Of a stretch of DNA of 64,000 nucleotides, positions 58,208-64,000 are shown piece after piece (within the stretch, counting starts at the first letter, position 1; every line of letters begins with the position of its first letter). This stretch comes from Pseudomonas viridiflava (GTDB taxonomy: Bacteria > Pseudomonadota > Gammaproteobacteria > Pseudomonadales > Pseudomonadaceae). The DNA is taken from the NCBI RefSeq assembly GCF_900580865.1, contig NZ_UTBZ01000099.1, positions 1 through 64,000 of the forward strand. The letters run 5' to 3'. The notes below the pieces were generated by a model, which saw only the letters and a list, made by a program, of their open reading frames with translations, was not told the origin of the DNA and ran no database searches. Position numbers and translations under genes: made by a program.

Positions 58208-59086
58208 TCACGGCAAACGCAGCGCCCGCCCCAATTCATCGAACAGCGTCACCACCGAACGTAAAGCCCGGCAATCCGGGCGGGTCAGCAGCCATAGCGC
58301 GGTGTCATAACCGTGCAGCGGTTCGCTCAACGCCTGCAAACCGTCGGTGATCAGAAAGTCCGGTAATGCCGCCACGCCGAGGCCGGCGCGAACCAGTTCG
58401 GTTACCGACAATATGCTGTTGCAACGATAGCTCGGGGTCACGCCTGGCAGGTGTTGCCGACGCCAGGCGATGGTTGGGTGATCGGGTAGAAAGTCGTCCG
58501 GGGCGATCCAGGTCAACGTCGTCAGATCCGAAGCATCGACGTTCTGCAGATAGCGCGCAGTGGCGCAGACCCGGTAGGAAATCTTCGCCAGTTGCCGTCC
58601 GACCAGATGCTCCGGCGGTGTACGCGTCAGGCGCAGGGCAATGTCGGCATCGCGGCGGCTGAGGTTGGCGAAATCGTTGGAGGTGCTCAGTTCTATGGTC
58701 AGCGCTGGGTAATTGGGCATGAACCGGGCCAGCGCTGGCAGCAGCAAACCCTGCAATACCGAATCAGTACAGGTCAGACGCACCGTGCCGCTGACCACTT
58801 CGCCGCCCTGCTCCACGCCGATACGCGCGGCCTCCAGTGCCTGTTCGGCGCGTTCGGCTTGCTCGGCCAGTGTTTGCGCCATCGTTGTCGGCAGGTAGCC
58901 GGCGCGGCTTTTTTCGAACAGTTGCTGACCGAGTGCAGCTTCGAGACGACGCACGGCGCGGAATACCGTCGACACGTCGACTTTCAACAACTGCGCGGCC
59001 CGGGCCAGCGAGCCGCCACGCACCAAGGCAAGGATCAGGGCCAGATCGGCGTAGTCGAGCTGATAGTGCGTCGCTGCATTGATCAC
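58208..59086 (-). CDS. LysR family transcriptional regulator
   Basis: 292 aa. The N-terminal winged HTH is DLALILALVRGGSLARAAQLLKVDVSTVFRAVRRLE (shown in part; about 12-47), and the effector domain is LysR type. No ATG fits; I chose GTG 59086 (VINAATHYQLDY) because homology starts there. The ORF is open 200 codons upstream without support. It is divergent from the amidotransferase/monooxygenase pair with 78 bp between, so it probably regulates it. Confidence 0.85.
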   Translation of the reverse strand: MINAATHYQLDYADLALILALVRGGSLARAAQLLKVDVSTVFRAVRRLEAALGQQLFEKSRAGYLPTTMAQTLAEQAERAEQALEAARIGVEQGGEVVSGTVRLTCTDSVLQGLLLPALARFMPNYPALTIELSTSNDFANLSRRDADIALRLTRTPPEHLVGRQLAKISYRVCATARYLQNVDASDLTTLTWIAPDDFLPDHPTIAWRRQHLPGVTPSYRCNSILSVTELVRAGLGVAALPDFLITDGLQALSEPLHGYDTALWLLTRPDCRALRSVVTLFDELGRALRLP

Positions 59087-59164
59087 TTGGGGAAACGCCC
59101 ATATTGAGTGCGTGAACGCCAATCTATAGTGAGTGCCATCAATCAACAAGCGCAGGGAATTCCC

Positions 59165-59869
59165 ATGGAAAACAGCGCCCTCCGTATCGCCCTGATCGGC
59201 GACTACGACCCGCAAGTCACCGCCCACCAAGCCATTCCGGTCGCCCTCGGTCTGGTCGCCGAACACCTCAACCGCAACGTGCAATTGGAATGGCTGCCCA
59301 CCGAGCAGATCCACGCCAATACGCCACTCAACCACTTCGACGGTTTCTGGTGCGTACCGGCCAGCCCCTACAAAAGTGAAGCCGGCGCACTGCGGGCGAT
59401 CCGTTTTGCCCGCGAACAGCAGCGCCCTTTCCTCGGTACCTGCGGCGGTTTTCAGCATGCGGTGCTGGAGTTTTCCCGCAACGTGCTGGGCTGGGCGGAT
59501 GCCGAGCATGGTGAGACGTCGCCCGAATCTGAACGCGCAGTACTCACGCCGTTGACCTGTTCGCTGGTCGAAGCGGTGGACAGCATTCACCTGGTGCCCG
59601 GTTCGTTGATCGCCAAGGCGTACGAAACGTCGCAGATTCGTGAAGGTTATCGCTGCCGCTTCGGTGTGAATCCGCTGTTCGAACGGCAACTGTTGAACGA
59701 TCGGCTACACGCCGTGGGTCATGATTCGACGGGGGATTTGCGCGCAATTGAACTCAAGGATCAGCGGTTCTTTGTCGCCACGTTGTTTCAACCGGAACGT
59801 GCGGCACTCAAAGGGCAGATGCCGCCGCTGGTACGCGCGTTTGTTGAAGCTTGTGCGGAGTCACGTTGA
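59165..59869 (+). CDS. CTP-synthase-like class I glutamine amidotransferase
   Basis: 234 aa, resembling the glutaminase half of CTP synthase without the synthase half. The nucleophile cysteine is in GTCGGFQH (about 98-105). The usual catalytic HPE near the C-terminus reads QPE (ATLFQPE), so the histidine is replaced. This fits the 'CTP synthase C-terminal region-related' group, of unknown substrate. The start at 59165 (MENSALRIALIGDY) lies 17 codons after an alternative. Its stop overlaps the next start (TGATG). Confidence 0.85.
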   Translation: MENSALRIALIGDYDPQVTAHQAIPVALGLVAEHLNRNVQLEWLPTEQIHANTPLNHFDGFWCVPASPYKSEAGALRAIRFAREQQRPFLGTCGGFQHAVLEFSRNVLGWADAEHGETSPESERAVLTPLTCSLVEAVDSIHLVPGSLIAKAYETSQIREGYRCRFGVNPLFERQLLNDRLHAVGHDSTGDLRAIELKDQRFFVATLFQPERAALKGQMPPLVRAFVEACAESR

Positions 59870-60174
59870 TGACTGCCTGCTTTGCGGTGATTTTTACCTC
59901 GACTCGAACCGAGGGTGACAACGGCTATGCCGAGGCGGCTGAGCGCATGGCTGCGTTGGTCAGTGAACAGCCGGGGTTTCTTGGGGTGGAGTCGGTTCGA
60001 GGGGCGGATGGCTTCGGGATTACGGTGTCTTATTGGGAAAGCGAAGCGGCGATTCTGGCGTGGCGGCAGCATCCTGAGCATCGGCTGATACAGGAGTGTG
60101 GGCGTTTGCAGTGGTATTCGGCGTTTCACACGCGGGTGTGCCGGGTTGAGCGTGAGTATCGGTTCAACCAGTAA
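59869..60174 (+). CDS. antibiotic biosynthesis monooxygenase (ABM) family protein
   Basis: 101 aa forming a dimeric alpha+beta barrel. The ABM pattern is MAALVSEQPGFLGVESVRG, GFGITVSYWESEAAILAWRQHPEH. Such small enzymes oxygenate quinones or heme, or act as stress proteins. It is translationally coupled to the amidotransferase gene by TGATG. REP pair downstream. Confidence 0.87.
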   Translation: MTACFAVIFTSTRTEGDNGYAEAAERMAALVSEQPGFLGVESVRGADGFGITVSYWESEAAILAWRQHPEHRLIQECGRLQWYSAFHTRVCRVEREYRFNQ

Positions 60175-60198
60175 TTGCAGGGCCATGCTTTCGGCCGC

Positions 60199-60280
60199 CT
60201 TCGCGAGCAAGCTCGCTCCCACAGGGGATTTGTGATCGACGCAGATCCAATGTGGGAGCGAGCTTGCTCGCGAAGAGGCC
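60199..60280. repeat. REP pair after the ABM gene
   Basis: Inverted GTGGGAGCGAGC-type REPs at 60199-60225 and 60251-60280, close together (about 25 bp), between two convergent genes. Confidence 0.9.
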
Positions 60281-60299
60281 CGCACTGTCACAGATAATC

Positions 60300-60626
60300 T
60301 CAGCCGCGCACCAGACTGCGCACCGCCTCAATCTCCGGCACCTCAGCCTTGCTCATATAAACGCGCAGCGGCTCGGTGATGTTGATGCGGTCATCGATAT
60401 GCTGATCCAGCAACAACTGAATCAACTCGCGTTTAAGCGTCATGGTCTGCGCTGTCGCCGGCGCCCAGACGAATTCATTCACAGGAATAATGCCGTCATC
60501 GGCCACGTCCATGCCGAACGAATCTTCGCTGAATCTGACGATGTACTGACCGGTCTTGCGGTTGAGGCCGACAAAACCCTTGAGATCGTCGGCAGCCTGG
60601 CAGATGAGTTGGGAGGTGATGCGCAT
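60300..60626 (-). CDS. conserved hypothetical protein
   Basis: 108 aa, cytosolic. It is beta-rich with the segment CQAADDLKGFVGLNRKTGQYIVRFSEDSFGMDVADD (in part), then LKRELIQLLLDQHIDDRINIT. No domain is recognised. The start at 60626 has GAGG 9 nt upstream; an extension to 60722 lacks a site. Probably a chromosomal hypothetical of pseudomonads. Confidence 0.75.
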   Translation of the reverse strand: MRITSQLICQAADDLKGFVGLNRKTGQYIVRFSEDSFGMDVADDGIIPVNEFVWAPATAQTMTLKRELIQLLLDQHIDDRINITEPLRVYMSKAEVPEIEAVRSLVRG

Positions 60627-60847
60627 GGTAAACCTCACGAAAAATGATCGATGGTTTACACGCAGGGCAACTGAGCGGCGCGCCCTCTGCCGGAGCGTCT
60701 GCCGTGGGCAAGCGTACTGCAATCCGCGCCATAAAAGTGCAGGAAAAATCGCTTTTAATACGTTTATGTCGGTCCTGCGATAGCACCCGAGCGCTTCAGT
60801 TGTTAAAAGGTACGTCTTTGAAAATGCCCTGCGAAAGGAACTCGAAC

Positions 60848-61975
60848 ATGCCCGCTACTTTCACCAAAAGCGCTCTGGTCCTGAGCCTGCTGCTCGGCCT
60901 CGGTCAGGCGCACGCCGCCAGTCAGACTGATCCCGACGCCGTTGCTGCGGCCCACGGCATCCCGCACCCAGCAGTGATCGCTCACCGTGGCGCCTCTTTC
61001 GATGCGCCGGAATCCACCGCTGCCTCCTACAAACTGGCTCGCGATCTAGGCGCCGATTACCTGGAAATGGACCTGCAACGCAGCAAGGACGGCGTGCTGT
61101 TCGCCCTGCACGACGACAACCTGCAACGCACCACTGACGTTGCGACCAAGTTTCCGGAGCGCAAGGATGCCTCGGCCACCGCGTTCACCATGGCCGAACT
61201 GAAAACCCTCGACGCCGGCAGCTGGTTTAACGCCAAGTATCCGGATCGCGCCCGCCCGTCCTACGCCGGGCTGAAAATTCTGACCCTCGATGAAATCATC
61301 GACATCGCCCAGGCCAATCCGCAACACAAGCCGGGCCTGTACATCGAAACCAAAGAGCCGCAACTGTTTCCAGGGATCGAGAAAGACCTGAAAGAGAAAC
61401 TGCAGGATCGCGGCTGGCTGAGCCCGGCCGGCTCGAAACTGGCGAAGAGCGCACTGGGCGTCGGTCAGGGCAAAGGCAAAGTGATCCTGCAAACATTCGA
61501 GAAAAACAGCCTCGAACTGCTGGAAAAAGAAATGCCGCAAGTGCCGAAAATTCTCCTGTTGTGGGTGGGCGAAGGCAGCATCGAGCCGAAATCGAAAGTG
61601 ACGTTTGCCGAATCCGGCGAGAAGGACAAAAACGTTTTCTACGGCAAACAAGAGCCGAAGTCTGAAGCCGAATTCAAGCAATGGGTGGATTACGCCAAGG
61701 CCCAAGGTGCAATCGGTACCGGTCCTTCGGCGAAGTTGACCAAGGGCGGCGATCAGAGCTATTCGGATCTGGTGCAACCGTGGATGAATAAATATACCCA
61801 CGACCAGGGCATGCTGGTGCACGTCTACACCGTCGACGAGCCGGTGGACTTCGAGAAAGTCATGGCGGCGGGAGTCGACGGCATCTTCACCAACCGCGCC
61901 AGCGAACTGTTGAAGTTCTACAAACGCCCGGCGACCGGCAGTGTTGATCAGGTGCTGAAGAACAACGGTTTCTGA
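60848..61975 (+). CDS. glpQ: glycerophosphodiester phosphodiesterase, periplasmic
   Basis: 375 aa. A signal peptide (about 1-22, ending in AHA) precedes a GDPD TIM barrel. The signature AHRGASFDAPESTAASY (about 43-59) carries the catalytic His/Arg, with metal ligands in EMDLQRSKDG and LHDDNLQRTTD (the second His). It hydrolyses glycerophosphodiesters to glycerol-3-phosphate and alcohol, for phosphate or carbon supply. AAGGAA precedes ATG 60848 (MPATFTK). Confidence 0.93.
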   Translation: MPATFTKSALVLSLLLGLGQAHAASQTDPDAVAAAHGIPHPAVIAHRGASFDAPESTAASYKLARDLGADYLEMDLQRSKDGVLFALHDDNLQRTTDVATKFPERKDASATAFTMAELKTLDAGSWFNAKYPDRARPSYAGLKILTLDEIIDIAQANPQHKPGLYIETKEPQLFPGIEKDLKEKLQDRGWLSPAGSKLAKSALGVGQGKGKVILQTFEKNSLELLEKEMPQVPKILLLWVGEGSIEPKSKVTFAESGEKDKNVFYGKQEPKSEAEFKQWVDYAKAQGAIGTGPSAKLTKGGDQSYSDLVQPWMNKYTHDQGMLVHVYTVDEPVDFEKVMAAGVDGIFTNRASELLKFYKRPATGSVDQVLKNNGF

Positions 61976-61987
61976 TCTGAATCATCG

Positions 61988-62040
61988 CGGGCAAGCCACG
62001 CTCTCACAGGTTCTGTGCAGGTGCATGGCTTGCCCGTTTT
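61988..62040 (+). terminator. terminator of glpQ
   Basis: CGGGCAAGCCA (61988-61998) pairs perfectly with TGGCTTGCCCG (62026-62036), then TTTTGTTT. The loop is 27 nt. The stem resembles a degenerate REP. Confidence 0.8.
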
Positions 62041-62125
62041 GTTTGGGGTTGGCGTTTTAAGGGTAAGTTAAGTTGTGGCGGTTAACCTGAGGCCACTTAA
62101 ACGAATCACCCCAAGGAACGAACCG

Positions 62126-62431
62126 ATGAAAACTTTGACTGCACTGTTTACTGCCGCTGCGCTTACTCTCACCGCTGGCCTGGCTCAGGCTGATGTTCGC
62201 GTTGACCAGATTCCTGAACTGGTCAAGTCCGGCAAGATCAAGCCACTGGAAGAAATGAACCAGGCTGCGCTGAAACTGCATCCGGGTGCGACTATTACTG
62301 ACACCGACCTGGATAACCACTTTAATGGTTATGAGTATGAAGTTGAGTTGAAGACAGCTGATGGCAAAGAGTTCGATGTGGACTTTGATGCCACTACCGG
62401 CAAGGTGCTGAGCGACAAGCAAGACACTTGA
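62126..62431 (+). CDS. PepSY domain periplasmic protein
   Basis: 101 aa. A signal peptide (MKTLTALFTAAALTLTAGLA, cut near QADV) precedes one PepSY domain (about 40-100: YEYEVELKTADGKEFDVDFDATTGKVL). PepSY proteins often restrain proteases or accompany sensor kinases; no partner is next to it. AAGGA lies 8 nt before the ATG. Its own terminator follows. Confidence 0.88.
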   Translation: MKTLTALFTAAALTLTAGLAQADVRVDQIPELVKSGKIKPLEEMNQAALKLHPGATITDTDLDNHFNGYEYEVELKTADGKEFDVDFDATTGKVLSDKQDT

Positions 62432-62445
62432 TTGAACGCACCACC

Positions 62446-62480
62446 AAAAGCCGCACGATTGAAAGATCGTGCGGCTTTTT
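62446..62480 (+). terminator. intrinsic terminator of the PepSY gene
   Basis: AAAAGCCGCACGAT (62446-62459) pairs with ATCGTGCGGCTTTT (62466-62479), 14 bp, with T tail, 15 nt after the stop. Confidence 0.92.
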
Positions 62481-62524
62481 CATGTCTGGTGTTTGGCTTT
62501 GTTGATGTGTTGTCAGTGAGATTT

Positions 62525-62815
62525 TCTCCCCCTCACCCCAGCCCTCTCCCCCAAGGGGGCGAGGGGGAAAGGGAGCCGATCGGGGGCTTTTCAAGACCTG
62601 AATACAATTCGAAATCTCAGGTCGGCGTAGCTCGAATAGTCACAGCAGTCAGTCCCCTCTCCCTTGGGAGAGGGTTAGGGTGAGGGGAAAGGGCACCAGA
62701 TCGCGGGCTTTTCAAAGCCTGAGTGCGCATCGATATTTCAGGTCGGCGTAACTCGAATAGTCACCGCGGTCAGTTCCCTCTCCCTTGGGAGAGGGCTAGG
62801 GTGAGGGGAAAGGGC
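62525..62815. repeat. tandem palindromic intergenic repeat, about three units of 113-121 bp
   Basis: Units start at 62542, 62655 and 62776 with CCCTCTCCC(TTGG/CCAA)GG..., each with a palindrome CCCTCTCCCTTGGGAGAGGG, a GGTGAGGGGAAAGGG tail, then CGGGCTTTTCAA, a CAGGTCGGCGTA.CTCGAATAGTCAC segment. The last two units differ at few positions. No coding potential is seen. Confidence 0.8.
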
Positions 62816-62816
62816 A

Positions 62817-63260
62817 TCACGCCGAGGTGCTGACCAGCGAACCCGAGGTGCTCGAGTCGGAATCCTGCAACGCCTGCAACAGCGAGGCGGTAGCGGTTGA
62901 CAGAGAGGCTGAGGTTGCGGTGATCTGCGCCTGTGCGGCGGCTACTTCGGCGACCTTGGCATCCGAACTTTCCTGCTTCGCCTGCGCCGCTTGCAACGCC
63001 TGCTGCTCCTCCTGCAATTGCTTCTGCAGTTCGGCAATCTGCTTGCGCAGTTCCTTCACCGAATCCGATTCTTCACTGCTGGAATCGCTGTCACCCGCGG
63101 GTGCCGCGCCACCGCCCGCAGCCACTTTGCTGGTGTCCGCTTTCACGCCAGTGCTGGCGGCTGCCGTGGTCGAGGTATCGTCACCGACGTCGCTGATTGC
63201 GGTTTTGCTCGAAGGTGTGGTGACGGTCTGATTGATCGAAACTGAAGTGATGCTGACCAT
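62817..63260 (-). CDS. Ser/Ala/Gln-rich coiled-coil protein
   Basis: 147 aa. Low-complexity N-terminus (Thr/Ser/Ala), a central predicted coiled coil (about 65-110: SVKELRKQIAELQKQLQEEQQALQAAQAKQ, in part) and a Ser/Thr-rich end. Related proteins are annotated as FlxA-like. No signal peptide. GGAG precedes the ATG by about 9 nt. The function is unknown. The repeat array abuts its stop codon. Confidence 0.75.
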   Translation of the reverse strand: MVSITSVSINQTVTTPSSKTAISDVGDDTSTTAAASTGVKADTSKVAAGGGAAPAGDSDSSSEESDSVKELRKQIAELQKQLQEEQQALQAAQAKQESSDAKVAEVAAAQAQITATSASLSTATASLLQALQDSDSSTSGSLVSTSA

Positions 63261-63370
63261 GGAAAGGCTCCAATGCCGGTTATAGATAACCGGTCATCGA
63301 CCACGGCCGCAGGTAATTGAGATCGATTGTGTACCGACTCGGTATCCGAATCGGTACACAGTCAATGGCC

Positions 63371-64000
63371 TCAGGCGCTCAGGCGCGCGGTGACTTCGTT
63401 CAACTGGCCCGACAGACCATGCAGGTTCTGGCTGGCGCTTTCGGTGCGCTGCACATTGTCGAGGTTGGTGCTGGCGATCGAGGTGATTTCGGTGAGGTTG
63501 CGCGAGATGTCCTCGGCCACCGAGGTCTGCTCTTCGGCAGCGGTGGCGATCTGACGGTTCATGTCGCGAATCGCCTCCACCGCGTGAGTGATGCGTTCCA
63601 GCATCGCGCCGGCCTGAGTCACCTGCTCGACGCTTTCATCACTGCGCGTCTGGCCGCTGTCGATGGCTTGCGCCGCGTCCACCGCGCCGGTCTGCACGCT
63701 CTGAATGATCTGGTTGATCTCGATGATCGACTCAGCGGTGCGCTGTGCGAGGTTGCGCACTTCATCGGCGACCACGGCAAAACCACGCCCGGCCTCACCG
63801 GCACGCGCCGCTTCGATCGCAGCGTTAAGCGCCAGCAGGTTGGTCTGTTCGGCGATGCCGCGAATCACTTCCAGCACCTTGCCGATACGGCCGCTATCAG
63901 CTTCCAGACGACGGATGACGGTCGCGGTATTGGCGATTTCACCGCGCATCTGGGTGATCGAGTGAATGGTGCTCTGCATGACCTTTTCACCCTGTTGGGC
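63371..64000 (-). CDS. methyl-accepting chemotaxis protein (C-terminal part, cut by right edge)
   Basis: Only the last about 210 codons are in the window; the frame stays open to base 64000. The MCP signalling hairpin [42 protein letters not shown] (in part) and the flanking heptads are complete and end normally. It couples a receptor (sensor domain outside the window) to CheA/CheW. The in-frame ATG at 63979 is internal, not the start. Confidence 0.95.
   Translation of the reverse strand, partial: AQQGEKVMQSTIHSITQMRGEIANTATVIRRLEADSGRIGKVLEVIRGIAEQTNLLALNAAIEAARAGEAGRGFAVVADEVRNLAQRTAESIIEINQIIQSVQTGAVDAAQAIDSGQTRSDESVEQVTQAGAMLERITHAVEAIRDMNRQIATAAEEQTSVAEDISRNLTEITSIASTNLDNVQRTESASQNLHGLSGQLNEVTARLSA

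Noticed and set aside
59087..59689. N-terminal extension of the LysR regulator (200 codons)
   Set aside because: It lies opposite the amidotransferase gene and lacks homology; the LysR HTH begins just after the GTG at 59086.

Overview
This is a chromosomal segment of a fluorescent Pseudomonas, most likely of the P. fluorescens group. The evidence is the high GC content, the gene order amrZ / rsmA-lysC-alaS / aru(ast)CFGDBE / argR-aotPOMQJ / acsA that I know from P. aeruginosa, and the abundant REP palindromes ('GTGGGAGCGAGC...GCTCGCGAA'). There is no replication origin, CRISPR array, integrase or transposase.

Left part (1-12.3 kb). Three tandem promoters of an rRNA operon lie on the minus strand and fire off the left edge. 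They are followed by tRNA-Arg(CCT), two small proteins, an orphan phnN, the regulator amrZ, the Mg2+ transporter mgtE and a small exported protein. Next come a cluster of three tRNA-Arg(ACG) copies in 149-bp steps, tRNA-Ser(GCT), and the leftward genes rsmA, lysC, alaS and ltaE. An FMN riboswitch then controls a lumazine synthase (ribH2 type).

Arginine region (12.3-36.5 kb). The complete arginine succinyltransferase (AST) catabolic operon aruC-F-G-D-B-(small His-tailed ORF)-E and the arginine/ornithine uptake operon aotJQMOP-argR are both on the minus strand. ArgR-type half-sites stand in front of aruC and aotJ. Between aruC and argR, on the opposite strand, sits a 7.8-kb gene for a giant (about 2,609 aa) DUF6543/dermonecrotic-toxin-like protein with five roughly 300-residue leucine-rich-repeat modules and no room for a C-terminal E3 ligase domain. 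acsA and a DUF2790 protein follow.

Accessory island (about 39-45.6 kb) after nrdB. An AT-rich three-gene minus-strand operon with overlapping genes encodes a C5-cytosine DNA methyltransferase, a protein with two GHKL ATPase domains (an Hsp90/MORC-like one and a histidine-kinase-like one), and a receiver-domain protein whose helical C-terminus carries an Rx4H motif resembling HEPN RNases. I know no named system with this composition, and it is my main candidate for a new, probably anti-phage, signalling system. Beside it is a compact immunity cassette like the phage P1/P7 immI operon: a C4-like antisense RNA, a 32-aa leader ORF overlapping the next gene, and a BRO-N antirepressor. An HNH endonuclease gene follows.

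Right part (45.9-64 kb). Mostly ordinary accessory genes: unknown proteins, a TauE/SafE exporter, AraC/XRE/TetR/LysR regulators, an amidase, a metallo-beta-lactamase-fold hydrolase, a MASE2-GGDEF diguanylate cyclase, a BdlA-like PAS-PAS-MCP protein, a CTP-synthase-like amidotransferase, an ABM monooxygenase, a periplasmic glycerophosphodiesterase, a PepSY protein, and an MCP gene cut by the right edge. REP pairs fill many of the intergenic gaps.
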